Shown here: in pieces, positions 42,522 to 52,109 of the stretch
Position numbering within the stretch: position 1 is the first letter of the stretch
How the letters are laid out: the number at the start of each line of letters is the position of its first letter
Assembly: GCF_028288185.1 (NCBI RefSeq)
Contig: NZ_JAQBOF010000040.1
Coordinates: 234,800-298,799, forward strand
Reading direction: 5' to 3'
From: Mucilaginibacter sp.
Lineage (GTDB): Bacteria; Bacteroidota; Bacteroidia; Sphingobacteriales; Sphingobacteriaceae
Length of the DNA: 64,000 bases
Translations under genes and position numbers: made by a program
The notes under the pieces: generated by a model
Seen by the model: the letters and a program-made list of their open reading frames with translations, nothing else
Told to the model about the DNA's origin: nothing
Database searches by the model: none

Positions 42522-43748
42522 CTAGCGATTTGATACGATTAACAGGTCAAGGTCTTTACAGGGTAAAGAAAATCGTTCGGCAATGTGTTTATTGGTTAGG
42601 TGCCCCTGGTAAATATAAACCGCTTCGCGCACGCCCGATTTTTGCCAGATAACATTTTTAACGCCGCCCTGCTCGCCTATCTCCAATAAAATAGGGGTAA
42701 AGATATTGGTCAGCGCATACGTAGCGGTACGTGCAACCCGTGATGCGATGTTGGGCACACAATAATGTATAACATCATACTTACGGAATACAGGGTGGGT
42801 ATGGTTAGTGATCTCTGAGGTTTCAAAACAGCCCCCCTGGTCAATACTTACATCAATAATAACCGAGTTGGGTTTCATTTTGCTAACCGTTGTTTCGGTA
42901 ACAATACATGGGCTGCGGCCATCTTCGGCACGCATGGCACCTATAGCGACATCACAGGTAGTAATGGCTTTCTCCAATACAATTGGTTGCACTACTGATG
43001 TAAATACCCTTGCGCCAATATTATTTTGCAAGCGGCGCAATTTATAAATTGAAGGGTCGAACACTTTTACTTCGGCACCTAATGATATGGCTGTACGCGC
43101 GGCATATTCGCCAACGGTACCTGCGCCAAGTATTACAATTTCGGTAGGGGGTACGCCGGTTATACCGCCCAGCATCAGGCCCTTGCCATCAAATACATTG
43201 CTAAGGTATTCGGCTGCTATTAATATGGACGTAGCGCCTACAATCTCGCTCATGGCGCGTACCACGCTTAGGGAGTTGCCTTCATCACGCAAGTGCTCAA
43301 AGCATAGGGCTGTAACTTGTTTTTTTAATAAGGCTTGCAGGCATTCGGCTTTTAAGGTTGATACCTGTAGGGCCGATATTAATATCTGCCCAGGTTTCAT
43401 CATCGCTATCTCCTGTAATGTAGGTGGTGCTATTTTTATAATGATGTCAGCCTCGTAAACCTTTTTGGTATCGAAAACTATTTGTGCACCCTGCTCGGCA
43501 TAATCTTTATCTAAAAACTTGGCGGCTTTGCCGGCATTACTTTCCAGCATTACCTCGTGGCCATTATTAATTAATAAAGCTACCGATAGGGGGGTAAGGG
43601 GGATGCGGTTTTCCTGAAAGGATACCTCCTTTGGAATGCCAATATAAAGTTTATTTTTTTTGTTCTTAACTTCGAGCATCGACTCCTGGGGCTGCATCAT
43701 TGCCTGCTTGGCAATGTCCGAAAACCCGCTGTATTTCCCTGAACTCAT
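42522..43748 (-). CDS. ald: alanine dehydrogenase
   Basis: A 408-residue NAD-dependent enzyme interconverting alanine and pyruvate plus ammonia. Family marks: IGIPKEVSFQENRIPLTP, Rossmann motif VILGAGTVGEYAARTAISLG, VIIDVSIDQGGCFETS. Compared with classical Ald (about 370 residues) it has about 30 extra N-terminal residues (FSDIAKQAMMQPQESMLEVK), as in other Bacteroidota. It lies 38 bases before tsaE's end; likely cotranscribed with it. Confidence 0.92.
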   Translation of the reverse strand: MSSGKYSGFSDIAKQAMMQPQESMLEVKNKKNKLYIGIPKEVSFQENRIPLTPLSVALLINNGHEVMLESNAGKAAKFLDKDYAEQGAQIVFDTKKVYEADIIIKIAPPTLQEIAMMKPGQILISALQVSTLKAECLQALLKKQVTALCFEHLRDEGNSLSVVRAMSEIVGATSILIAAEYLSNVFDGKGLMLGGITGVPPTEIVILGAGTVGEYAARTAISLGAEVKVFDPSIYKLRRLQNNIGARVFTSVVQPIVLEKAITTCDVAIGAMRAEDGRSPCIVTETTVSKMKPNSVIIDVSIDQGGCFETSEITNHTHPVFRKYDVIHYCVPNIASRVARTATYALTNIFTPILLEIGEQGGVKNVIWQKSGVREAVYIYQGHLTNKHIAERFSLPCKDLDLLIVSNR

Positions 43749-43786
43749 AATAGTTTTTTATGGATGATGAAGATAAGAAAAAATGA

Positions 43787-44203
43787 TTAGATTTTTTCAA
43801 CAGATATTTCCCTGCTATCGTCATTTAAAACCTTTAGGCTGATGCTGATATAATGTGCAGGCAGCATATCGGGTATTTTTTCAGGCCACTCTATAAAACA
43901 GTAATTACCCGAGTAAAAATATTCCTCGGCCCCCATATCTAAAGCTTCGGTTTGGCTTTTTAGGCGATAAAAATCGAAGTGGTAGATTTTGGCTGATGAG
44001 CCCTTGTATTCGTTAACAATAGCAAATGTGGGGCTTGTTACAGACCCTGTTACACCCAATGCTTCGCAAAGCGATTTAATAAGCGTGGTTTTGCCCGCGC
44101 CCATATCACCGTGAAAAAGGAATATTTTTTGATCGCCGGCATGGGATAGCAATTGTATTGCTATTGAGGGTAGTTCTTGAAGGGATGTTGCGGTTAGTAT
44201 CAT
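43787..44203 (-). CDS. tsaE: tRNA threonylcarbamoyladenosine biosynthesis ATPase TsaE
   Basis: A 138-residue P-loop ATPase that works with TsaB, TsaC and TsaD to make t6A37 in tRNA. Walker A is HGDMGAGKTTLIKSLCE; SPTFAIVNEY and YHFDFYRL are TsaE signatures, and FIEWPEKIPDMLP follows. Length normal. A perfect palindrome lies upstream, between it and porX. Confidence 0.93.
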   Translation of the reverse strand: MILTATSLQELPSIAIQLLSHAGDQKIFLFHGDMGAGKTTLIKSLCEALGVTGSVTSPTFAIVNEYKGSSAKIYHFDFYRLKSQTEALDMGAEEYFYSGNYCFIEWPEKIPDMLPAHYISISLKVLNDDSREISVEKI

Positions 44204-44213
44204 TTTAAATTAT

Positions 44214-44279
44214 GTCATTGCGAGGTACGAAGCAATCGCGAACTTTGCAGCGTGCGATTGCTTCGTACCTCGCAATGAC
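44214..44279. repeat. GTCATTGCGAGG perfect palindrome, compact form
   Basis: Arms GTCATTGCGAGGTACGAAGC... (44214-44239) and the exact reverse complement (44254-44279) give a 26-bp perfect stem around a 14-base loop. Same family as 32284-32412 with one shared base change (GGTACG for GGAACG) on both arms, i.e. a compensatory change that keeps the pairing. Confidence 0.85.
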
Positions 44280-44294
44280 AAAAATATAAAAATC

Positions 44295-45848
44295 TTACTT
44301 AGGCCCATAAGTTACAATCGGGATGATCATTTCTTCTAATGAGATACCGCCGTGCTGGAAAGTCTCATTATAAAAATTAACAAAGTGATTGTAATTGTTA
44401 GGATAAACAAAGTAAGTATCCTCTTTAGCAAATACAAAGCTTGAGCTTACGTGCAGTCGCGGCAGCATGGCATCATGCGGATTGCGGATATGGAACACGT
44501 CTTTAGCGTTAAAATTTAAATTACGGCCCTGTTTGTAGCGCAAGTTGGTATTGGTATTCCTGTCGCCAATAATTTTGCTTGGTTTTTTAACGCGGATAGT
44601 ACCATGGTCAGTAGTAATAACCACACGTACTTGCTTTTGCGCTAAAAACTTCAGCAGGTCAAACAACGGCGAATGTTCGAACCATGACAATGTTAATGAG
44701 CGGTAAGCTGCGTCATCACTGGCCAGCTCACGGATCATCTGCATATCTGTACGGGCATGCGATAGCATATCCACAAAGTTATACACTACAACGTTCAGGT
44801 CGTTCTTAAGGAGGTTGCTCACCGAGTCATTCAGCGCGCGGCCCTCATCAATATTTAAAATTTTATGGTATGAATGCTTAATGTCCTTACGGTGAACACG
44901 GCTTATCTGGTCTGCAATAAAATCAGACTCGAACAGGTTCTTGCCGCCCTCGTCCTCGTCATTCTGCCACATTTGCGGATAGCGTTTCTCCATCTCTAAA
45001 GGCATCAGGCCCGAGAAGATAGAGTTACGCGCATATTGCGTTGCTGTTGGCAAAATGCTGTAATAAGTATCTTCCTCCTCCAGCTTAAAGTATTGCGAAA
45101 TAATAGGGTTAATGATCTTAAACTGATCATACCTTAAATTATCAATCAATATAAAAAACAGGGGCCCTTTACCATCAAGCTTGGGGAATACTTTCTTTTT
45201 AAACAGCTGCGGCGAGCTGGTTGGCGCGGTGTCCGGGTTTTTAACCCAGTCTAAATAGTTGCGCTCAACAAACTTGCAGAATTGGGTGTTGGCCTCGGCT
45301 TTTTGCAAGGTCAATATCTCGTGCATGCCGGCATCTTCCAGTTGTCCCAGTTCTAGTTCCCAGTATATCAATTTTTTGTAAACATCAACCCACTCCTGGT
45401 GGCTCAGGTTATCATTAAGGGTAATGCCCAGCGTCCTGAAATCCTGTTGATAAGCCATGGTGGTTTTTTCAGTCACCAGGCGTTTGTTCTCTGTTAGCTT
45501 TTTAATGGTAAGCAGTATTTGCTTGGGGTGTACTGGCTTTATCAGGTAATCGCCAATTTTTGAACCGATGGCATCCTCCATTAAATATTCCTCCTCGTTT
45601 TTGGTTATCATTACGATAGGAACATCATTATTTATATTCTTAATCTGCGCAAGGGTTTCAATGCCGGTTAGGCCGGGCATATTTTCGTCCAGAAAAACCA
45701 GGTCGAAATAGTTATTTTTGAATGCTTCGACAGCATCATTTCCATTGGTTACGGTAGTTACTTTATAGCCTTTTTCGTTTAAGAAAAGTATATGTGGTTT
45801 TAACAGGTCAATCTCGTCATCAGCCCATAATATTGTTGTGTCCTGCAT
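44295..45848 (-). CDS. porX: type IX secretion response regulator PorX (REC-PglZ)
   Basis: A 517-residue protein with an N-terminal receiver (acidic D10/D11, phospho-acceptor D54 in VFLDENMPGLTG) and a C-terminal PglZ/alkaline-phosphatase-like domain (LFFILIDNLRYDQFK, SILPTATQYARNSIFSGLMP, VVITTDHGTIRV) that is the oligonucleotide phosphodiesterase of PorX. In Porphyromonas gingivalis it works with kinase PorY and controls type IX secretion. No porY lies in the window. With gldD it indicates a type IX system and probable gliding capacity. Confidence 0.94.
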   Translation of the reverse strand: MQDTTILWADDEIDLLKPHILFLNEKGYKVTTVTNGNDAVEAFKNNYFDLVFLDENMPGLTGIETLAQIKNINNDVPIVMITKNEEEYLMEDAIGSKIGDYLIKPVHPKQILLTIKKLTENKRLVTEKTTMAYQQDFRTLGITLNDNLSHQEWVDVYKKLIYWELELGQLEDAGMHEILTLQKAEANTQFCKFVERNYLDWVKNPDTAPTSSPQLFKKKVFPKLDGKGPLFFILIDNLRYDQFKIINPIISQYFKLEEEDTYYSILPTATQYARNSIFSGLMPLEMEKRYPQMWQNDEDEGGKNLFESDFIADQISRVHRKDIKHSYHKILNIDEGRALNDSVSNLLKNDLNVVVYNFVDMLSHARTDMQMIRELASDDAAYRSLTLSWFEHSPLFDLLKFLAQKQVRVVITTDHGTIRVKKPSKIIGDRNTNTNLRYKQGRNLNFNAKDVFHIRNPHDAMLPRLHVSSSFVFAKEDTYFVYPNNYNHFVNFYNETFQHGGISLEEMIIPIVTYGPK

Positions 45849-46028
45849 GTTGTATCTTTATAATATTCAATGAATAAATGTCGTTCGGTAATTATCAGGT
45901 TCTTAAAGAATAATTTAGACCAAACATACCGATATAACCCTAAAGCGTGCGTTTTGTTATACACTTTGACGTAGTATTAACATAAATTAACAAATATAAA
46001 GTACAATGTTTACCATAATTTAACACTT

Positions 46029-47273
46029 TTGCAACGCATAAACTACACATTGAATAAAAAGAAAATAATAAACGACCCGGTTTACGGATTTATAAGTATA
46101 CCTACCGAATTGGTGTTCGACCTGATCGAGCATCCATACTTTCAACGGTTACGGTACATTAAGCAATTGGGCATGACCCATCTGGTTTACCCGGGTGCGC
46201 TGCATACCCGTTTCCACCATGCGTTAGGCGCCATGCACCTGATGAAAATGGCGGTTGAAACCCTGCGCAGCAAAGGCCATGAAATTACCGCCGAAGAAGA
46301 ACAAGGTGTAACCATAGCCATTTTACTGCATGATGTGGGGCATGGTCCATTCTCGCATGCTTTAGAGAATACTATTGTTAAAGGAATCTCGCACGAGGAT
46401 ATATCTATCCTGTTAATGAATAAGCTCAACGAGCAGTTTAACGGTCAGCTAACTACTGCCATCAGTATTTTTAAAGGCAATTACAGCAAAAAGTTTTTGC
46501 ATGAGCTGGTATCGAGCCAGTTGGATATGGATAGGCTGGATTATTTAAACCGCGATAGCTTTTTTACCGGCGTGTCCGAAGGGGTGATCAGCTCTGACCG
46601 GATCATCAAAATGCTGAACGTACAGGATGACCATATTGTAATTGAGGAAAAAGGCATTTATTCGGTCGAGAAATTTATTATTGCCCGTCGCCTAATGTAC
46701 TGGCAGGTGTACCTGCATAAAACAGTTATTGCTGCCGAGCAATTGCTGGTTAAGATATTGGAGCGTAGCCGCGAACTGGTTTTAAAGGGCGAAAAGCTGT
46801 TTGCCACACCGGCGCTAAACCATTTTTTAACTAATGAGTTAACCCGCGAAGCGTTTATAAAAGACGGACATTTAGAAATATTTACCCGGTTAGATGATAC
46901 AGATATCCTGTCGGCAGTAAAAGTTTGGGCAACCAATGATGATTTTGTATTGTCTAAGCTATGTACTGATTTTGTGCATCGTAAAGTGTTTCATGTGGAT
47001 ATTACCAATGATGCGCCAAGCCAGCAATTAGTGGCCGATTTGAGTAACAAGTCGATTACGAAATATGGCATTACAAAAAAGGAAGTACCTTACTTTGTTT
47101 TTACTGATTCCATAAAAAATAATGCTTACCGCGTAGGCGATGGCAATATTGGTGTATTAATGAAAGACGGAAACGTTATAGATATAGCCACCGCCAGCGA
47201 TTACTCAAACCTTGAAGCATTAGCAAAAACGATAGAGAAGTATATACTTTGCTATAGTAAAGACCTGGTTTAG
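46029..47273 (+). CDS. HD-domain phosphohydrolase (dGTPase/SAMHD1-like)
   Basis: A 414-residue HD-superfamily protein: HTRFHHALGAMHLM, AILLHDVGHGPFSHALE (metal-binding HD) and SSQLDMDRLDYLNRD, with the SAMHD1-like pattern. Such proteins act on dNTPs or nucleotides. No ATG fits; the start is TTG at 46029, or more probably TTG at 46050 giving LNKKKIINDPVYGF, as relatives begin with a similar NKKK motif. It leads into the lpxD operon after a repeat cassette. Confidence 0.9.
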   Translation: MQRINYTLNKKKIINDPVYGFISIPTELVFDLIEHPYFQRLRYIKQLGMTHLVYPGALHTRFHHALGAMHLMKMAVETLRSKGHEITAEEEQGVTIAILLHDVGHGPFSHALENTIVKGISHEDISILLMNKLNEQFNGQLTTAISIFKGNYSKKFLHELVSSQLDMDRLDYLNRDSFFTGVSEGVISSDRIIKMLNVQDDHIVIEEKGIYSVEKFIIARRLMYWQVYLHKTVIAAEQLLVKILERSRELVLKGEKLFATPALNHFLTNELTREAFIKDGHLEIFTRLDDTDILSAVKVWATNDDFVLSKLCTDFVHRKVFHVDITNDAPSQQLVADLSNKSITKYGITKKEVPYFVFTDSIKNNAYRVGDGNIGVLMKDGNVIDIATASDYSNLEALAKTIEKYILCYSKDLV

Positions 47274-47320
47274 AGTAGTGAGTTTTGAGTGGTGAGTATT
47301 AGTTACTCACCACTTACTAA
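47274..47320. repeat. iterated-word inverted repeat, word GTGAGT
   Basis: GTGAGTTTTGAGTGGTGAGT on the left and ACTCACCACTTACT on the right are inverted around TATTAGTT. Short cassette between the HD hydrolase and lpxD. Confidence 0.65.
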
Positions 47321-47349
47321 TAATATAATATTAACATTAAATTTGCCCG

Positions 47350-48396
47350 ATGCAATTTACCGCCCAGCAAATAGCTTTATTACTCAACGGAACCGTTGAA
47401 GGAGATCCGTTAGTAGCGGTGAATCAGCTCGCTAAGATAGAAGAGGCCGGCGAAGGCACGCTTTCTTTTTTGGCTAATCCTAAATATGAGCAATATCTTT
47501 ATACCACCAACGCATCAATAGTTATTGTTAATAATGACCTGGTGCTGTCTGAAACGGTAAAGGCAACTTTAATACGGGTGGAGAACGCCTACAGCGCCTT
47601 CTCTGTGTTGCTGGAAGCATATAATACCATAAAGCTGGACAAAAGCGGCATTGAGCAACCATGCTTTATCCACCCATCGGCAAAAATTGGCGACAATGTT
47701 TATATAGGTGCCTTTGCCTATATTGGCCCCGATGTTAAATTAGGCGATAATAGTAAAGTTTATCCAAATACTTATATTGGCGATAATGTAACCATAGGCC
47801 AAAATACTACACTGTTTGCCGGTGTTAAAGTTTATTTCGATTGTGTCTTAGGCGATAATGTAATTGTACACTCGGGCGCTATAATTGGCAGCGATGGGTT
47901 TGGATTTGCGCCAACTGATGATGGTACTTATAAAAAAATTGCCCAGATAGGAAATGTGATATTAGAGGATAATGTAGAGGTAGGTTCAAATACTACTATT
48001 GACAGGGCTACAATGGGATCAACAACTATACGTAAAGGCGCCAAACTGGATAATTTATTACAGATAGCCCATAATGTCGAAATAGGATCAAATACAGTGA
48101 TAGCCGCGCAAACTGGCATATCGGGCAGTACCAAAGTTGGCGACAATTGTGTAATTGGCGGCCAGGTAGGTATGGTTGGCCATATCAGTATTGCCAATGG
48201 CAGCCAGATCATGGCAAAATCGGGCATCAATAAAAATATTGTCGAAGAAGGTAAAAAATGGGGCGGTATCCCATTCTTCGCGCCGTATATGGAAAATCTG
48301 CGGATTGAATCGGCGGCATCGCGTTTGCCCGCTTTAGAAAAAAGATTAATAGAATTAGAAAAAATAATTACTGAAATGCAAAAAAATGTTCATTAG
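47350..48396 (+). CDS. lpxD: UDP-3-O-(3-hydroxyacyl)glucosamine N-acyltransferase
   Basis: A 348-residue left-handed beta-helix enzyme that adds the second acyl chain in lipid A synthesis. N-terminal uridine-binding domain, hexapeptide repeats (IGDNVYIGAFAYIGPDVKLG), the catalytic-His region LLQIAHNVEIG, and a C-terminal helix. TAAATTTG at 47338-47345, a TAnnTTTG match, lies directly before the ATG; if used, the mRNA would be leaderless. Followed by lpxC-fabZ and lpxA. Confidence 0.95.
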   Translation: MQFTAQQIALLLNGTVEGDPLVAVNQLAKIEEAGEGTLSFLANPKYEQYLYTTNASIVIVNNDLVLSETVKATLIRVENAYSAFSVLLEAYNTIKLDKSGIEQPCFIHPSAKIGDNVYIGAFAYIGPDVKLGDNSKVYPNTYIGDNVTIGQNTTLFAGVKVYFDCVLGDNVIVHSGAIIGSDGFGFAPTDDGTYKKIAQIGNVILEDNVEVGSNTTIDRATMGSTTIRKGAKLDNLLQIAHNVEIGSNTVIAAQTGISGSTKVGDNCVIGGQVGMVGHISIANGSQIMAKSGINKNIVEEGKKWGGIPFFAPYMENLRIESAASRLPALEKRLIELEKIITEMQKNVH

Positions 48397-48483
48397 CTAA
48401 ATGGTTCATTAGTTCATTGGGCTGGGCAGCAGACAATGAACTATTCACCAATGAACCAATGAACTATTAAACCAATGAACTAA
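48397..48483. repeat. iterated-word inverted repeat, word CAATGAAC
   Basis: The left arm ATGGTTCATTAGTTCATTGG and right arm with CAATGAAC and ACCAATGAACCAATGAAC words are inverted around GCTGGGCAGCAGA. It sits between lpxD and lpxC-fabZ inside the presumed operon. Confidence 0.75.
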
Positions 48484-48489
48484 CAAAGA

Positions 48490-49902
48490 ATGAACATAAA
48501 ACAAAGAACTATTAAGGCACCCGTTTCTGTTTCGGGTTCAGGCTTACATACGGGCGAGAAGGTTACCATGACCTTTAACCCGGCACCAGAGAATCATGGC
48601 TATAAATTCAGGAGGGTTGATATAGCAGGAATGCCTGTTATTGATGCCGATGTGGATAACGTTACCGATACATCGCGCGGTACAACTATATCGCAAAACG
48701 GCGCCAGTGTAAGCACCATAGAGCACGTTTTAGCCGCTTTGGTTGGTTTAGAGATAGACAATGTATTGATTGATATGGACGGCCCCGAAACGCCAATAAT
48801 GGATGGCAGTTCTATACAATTTGTTGAAGCGATAAGAGGTGCCGGTTTTACCGACCAGGAAGCTGACCGCGAATATTACCATATACCTTATAACATCCAC
48901 TACTCGGAGCCTGACCGCAAGGTTGAGATGGTGGCGATGCCTTTGGATGACGATTACCGCTTTACCTGTATGGTTGATTATAACTCGCAGGTATTGGGTA
49001 GCCAGCATGCCAGTATATCATCTATTACTGAGTTTGTGGATAGTATTGCTTCATGCCGTACCTTTTGCTTTTTGCACGAGCTGGAAATGCTGTTAAAGCA
49101 TGACCTGATTAAAGGCGGCGACTTAAACAACGCTATTGTAGTTGTTGATAAAGAGGTTGACCAGGAAGAACTTGACCATTTAGCCAAACTGTTTAATCGT
49201 AAAGATATTAATGTTGCCCCTCAAGGTATATTAAACAATATTGAGCTTCGCCACCAAAACGAGCCTGCAAGACATAAATTGCTAGACATGATAGGTGATC
49301 TGGCGCTGGTTGGTGTTCCGCTTCGCGGGCATATTATGGCGGCAAGGCCGGGCCACGCTGCCAACGTAGCCTTTGCCAAAAAAATAAAAACGCTTATTAA
49401 AAAAGAACGCAGCCGCAAGCACTTTAAGGTGTACGACCCCAACATGAAACCGGTTTATGATACCGTGCAGATAATGGAGATACTGCCGCACCGCTACCCC
49501 ATGTTAATGATAGATAAGATCCTGGAGTTAACAAAAAACCATGTGGTAGGGTTAAAAAATGTAACCATGAACGAGGGCATCTTTATGGGACATTTCCCTG
49601 GTGCGCCGTTGTTTCCGGGCGTATTACAGATTGAGGCTATGGCACAAACTGGTGGTATATTGGTTTTAAATACCGTTCCTGATCCGCAGAATTATATTAC
49701 CTTGTTCCTGAAGATTGAGAACGCGCGCTTTAAGGACAAAGTTGTCCCGGGCGATACCGTAATATTCCATTGTAATTTAATTGCGCCTATACGCCGCGGC
49801 ATAGCCCAAATGAAGGGTGTAGGCATGGTTGGTGAACGTGTTGTAGTAGAAGCCGAGTTAATGGCACAAATTGTTAGAAAAACAAAAACTGAAGAAGCAT
49901 GA
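48490..49902 (+). CDS. lpxC/fabZ: bifunctional UDP-3-O-acyl-GlcNAc deacetylase / 3-hydroxyacyl-ACP dehydratase
   Basis: A 470-residue fusion typical of Bacteroidota. Residues 1-305 are LpxC: SGLHTGEKVTM, EHVLAALVG, KGGDLNNAIVV, and HKLLDMIGDLAL with zinc ligands; it removes acetate in the committed step of lipid A synthesis. Residues about 325-470 are FabZ with HRYPMLMIDKILE and the catalytic His and Glu in GHFPGAPLFPGVLQIEAMAQ. The gene overlaps lpxA by four bases (ATGA). The two activities draw on the same 3-hydroxyacyl-ACP pool. Confidence 0.96.
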   Translation: MNIKQRTIKAPVSVSGSGLHTGEKVTMTFNPAPENHGYKFRRVDIAGMPVIDADVDNVTDTSRGTTISQNGASVSTIEHVLAALVGLEIDNVLIDMDGPETPIMDGSSIQFVEAIRGAGFTDQEADREYYHIPYNIHYSEPDRKVEMVAMPLDDDYRFTCMVDYNSQVLGSQHASISSITEFVDSIASCRTFCFLHELEMLLKHDLIKGGDLNNAIVVVDKEVDQEELDHLAKLFNRKDINVAPQGILNNIELRHQNEPARHKLLDMIGDLALVGVPLRGHIMAARPGHAANVAFAKKIKTLIKKERSRKHFKVYDPNMKPVYDTVQIMEILPHRYPMLMIDKILELTKNHVVGLKNVTMNEGIFMGHFPGAPLFPGVLQIEAMAQTGGILVLNTVPDPQNYITLFLKIENARFKDKVVPGDTVIFHCNLIAPIRRGIAQMKGVGMVGERVVVEAELMAQIVRKTKTEEA

Positions 49903-50684
49903 TCCAGCCTTTAGCATATATACATCCACAGGCAAAAATAGCCGACAACGTAGTAATTGAACCATTTGTTACCATACATAAAGATGTTGAGATAGGCGAG
50001 GGCACCTGGATAGGGTCAAACTCCGTTATTATGGATGGCGCTCGTATAGGTAAAAACTGCCGCATTTTTCCTGGCGCTGTAGTATCTGCACCGCCGCAGG
50101 ATTTGAAATACAAAGGCGAACCAAGCACGGTAACCATTGGCGATAACACCGTTATCCGCGAATGTGTAACCCTTAACCGTGGTACCGCATTAGATAAAAA
50201 TACCACCACCATAGGCAGCAATTGCCTGCTGATGGCGTATGTACACGTAGCGCACGATTGTGTTATTGGCGATAATGTTATCATAGCCAACGCGGTACAG
50301 CTTGCGGGACATATTAACGTATATGATTATGCCTTTATCGGCGGCACATCTGCCGTGCACCAGTTTGTTGAAATTGGCGCGCATTGCATGATATCCGGCG
50401 GATCATTAGTGCGTAAGGACGTGCCGCCGTTTACTAAAGCCGGGCGTGAGCCTTTGTCTTATGTCGGTATTAACTCGGTTGGTTTGCGCCGCCGTGGTTT
50501 CTCTGCCGAGACGATCAATGAGATCCAGGAGATCTACCGGATCATCTTCCTGAAAAAATATAACATGACTAAAGCTTTGGATATTATCGAAGCCGAGTTT
50601 AACCCAACTGTTGAACGCGATGAGATTATCAACTTCGTGCAAAATTCGCAACGCGGTATCATGAAAGGGTTTGCCAGTAGTTAG
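49899..50684 (+). CDS. lpxA: UDP-N-acetylglucosamine O-acyltransferase
   Basis: A 261-residue hexapeptide-repeat enzyme for the first step of lipid A synthesis. Begins MIQPLAYIHPQAKIADNVVI, contains the substrate region VTLNRGTALDKNTT and the catalytic His in AYVHVAHDCVIGDNVIIAN, and ends in an alpha-helical tail. Start overlaps the lpxC/fabZ stop. Confidence 0.95.
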   Translation: MIQPLAYIHPQAKIADNVVIEPFVTIHKDVEIGEGTWIGSNSVIMDGARIGKNCRIFPGAVVSAPPQDLKYKGEPSTVTIGDNTVIRECVTLNRGTALDKNTTTIGSNCLLMAYVHVAHDCVIGDNVIIANAVQLAGHINVYDYAFIGGTSAVHQFVEIGAHCMISGGSLVRKDVPPFTKAGREPLSYVGINSVGLRRRGFSAETINEIQEIYRIIFLKKYNMTKALDIIEAEFNPTVERDEIINFVQNSQRGIMKGFASS

Positions 50685-50790
50685 TCATTGGTCACTGGTC
50701 ATTAGTTGTATAGCTCATATCTATCAACAGGACTGGCCGGTAATCCAAAGGTTATCTCAAATGACGAATGACAAATGACAAATGACAAAT
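50685..50790. repeat. iterated-word inverted repeat, word AAATGAC
   Basis: Left arm words GTCATTGGTCACTGGTCATT; right arm words ACGAATGACAAATGAC repeated several times. The right arm runs into the start of the ABC ATPase gene, so the ATG at 50782 is itself one of the iterated words. Confidence 0.75.
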
Positions 50791-51414
50791 GACCAATTCT
50801 CCATCAAGCTAAATCAAATTGGCCGCCGCTTTAACCGCGACTGGATTTTCAGGGGGATAGATTATACATTTAACGGCGGCGAAACCTACGCTATACTGGG
50901 TCCTAACGGCTCGGGTAAATCAACCTTGTTACAGATTTTAAATGGCAGCCTGTCGCCATCAGCAGGCAGTATTAATTATTTTTATGGGGACGCAGCAATT
51001 GAGGTTGAACAGGTATTTCAGCACCTTAGCCTGGCCGCGCCGTATTTGGAACTGATAGAAGAATTTACGCTGAACGAAATGATAGATTTTCATTTCAAAT
51101 TCAAAAACCACAAACCGGGGATTGATAAGGCCACTATAATTGAATTGCTTAATTTACCTGGCAGCACCAATAAACTCATCCGTTATTTTTCATCGGGCAT
51201 GAAACAACGGCTTAAACTGGCACTGGCTTTTTGTGCCGATACAGCTATACTGATGTTAGACGAACCTACTTCGAATTTAGACACGCAGGGTGTCGACTGG
51301 TATTTAAGCCTGGTACAACAATTTGCTAAAGACAGATTAACCATCATTTGCTCCAATCAGGAGCATGAGTATAGTTTTTGTAAGCATAGGTTAAGCATAG
51401 CTGATTATAAATAA
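50782..51414 (+). CDS. ABC transporter ATP-binding protein
   Basis: A 210-residue ATPase with Walker A GPNGSGKSTLLQ, Q-loop, signature FSSGMKQRLKLA and Walker B AILMLDEPTSNLD. No permease is adjacent; the cognate membrane partner is unknown. It follows lpxA, so an envelope or lipid role is plausible, though not shown. The start codon falls within an AAATGAC-repeat array, which offers several ATGs in different frames. Confidence 0.9.
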   Translation: MTNDQFSIKLNQIGRRFNRDWIFRGIDYTFNGGETYAILGPNGSGKSTLLQILNGSLSPSAGSINYFYGDAAIEVEQVFQHLSLAAPYLELIEEFTLNEMIDFHFKFKNHKPGIDKATIIELLNLPGSTNKLIRYFSSGMKQRLKLALAFCADTAILMLDEPTSNLDTQGVDWYLSLVQQFAKDRLTIICSNQEHEYSFCKHRLSIADYK

Positions 51415-51458
51415 AGTTTCCTTTGCGGGGGAAGATCTGATAGCTATCGGATTAGCAT

Positions 51459-52109
51459 TTATCCTGTATACTTATACTTCCTGATATAAATTTCTGCAAT
51501 GATGGCGTGCAGGATAAAACCTATCCAAAACGCAATGCCGAAAAACTGATGCGGCCCAAGTTTTGAAAAACCAAAAAACAGGCCAACTATAGGGCGTACT
51601 GTCGCGATAGCTAAACCAATGGCAAACATCCTGATCATCCACTCGCGATGGAGTGAAATTTGTTTTTGTTTGATATGATACAGTGCCTTAAACAAAGCGA
51701 ACAGAAAAAACAGGGCAAAAGTTACAGTAGCAGCCGTTTCAATGGCACCGCCAATTGCCATTTTAAAACTCATTATCAAAGCGGTTATACCAATGATGAA
51801 TGCGCACGTGGCAACTATCCATCCCATAACACGATGAGTTTTTATACTGTGTGAGCGTAACTTTTTTGAAAATTGTAATGGTGTTAAAACCAAGAACAAT
51901 ACCCCTGGAATAATATGCAGAAAAGTTAAAAAAGGATATACAGCAAACCGGTTGTCAAACGGCCCAAATTTGGGATTAACATACGGCTTAAGTACGCCGC
52001 CCAAGGTCAGCATTCGTCGGCTGGCTACAATTAACGCTATTAAAACCAATAGCGTTATAACTATATTCCTGGTCCGTAATAACCAAATTGGTGGTTTTTT
52101 ATCTTTCAA
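51459..52109 (-). CDS. DUF2306-like integral membrane protein
   Basis: A 216-residue protein with about six membrane helices. The motifs FLHIIPGVLFLVLTPLQF, HRVMGWIVATCAFIIGITAL and SLHREWMIRMFAIGLAIATVRP (conserved His residues in membrane segments) match the DUF2306 group; membrane His pairs might bind haem. Function unknown. Confidence 0.8.
   Translation of the reverse strand: MKDKKPPIWLLRTRNIVITLLVLIALIVASRRMLTLGGVLKPYVNPKFGPFDNRFAVYPFLTFLHIIPGVLFLVLTPLQFSKKLRSHSIKTHRVMGWIVATCAFIIGITALIMSFKMAIGGAIETAATVTFALFFLFALFKALYHIKQKQISLHREWMIRMFAIGLAIATVRPIVGLFFGFSKLGPHQFFGIAFWIGFILHAIIAEIYIRKYKYTG

Noticed and set aside
50761..50790. AATGACAAATGAC array as a possible CRISPR.
   Set aside because: The units are contiguous 7-8-base words without spacers, and no cas genes are present.
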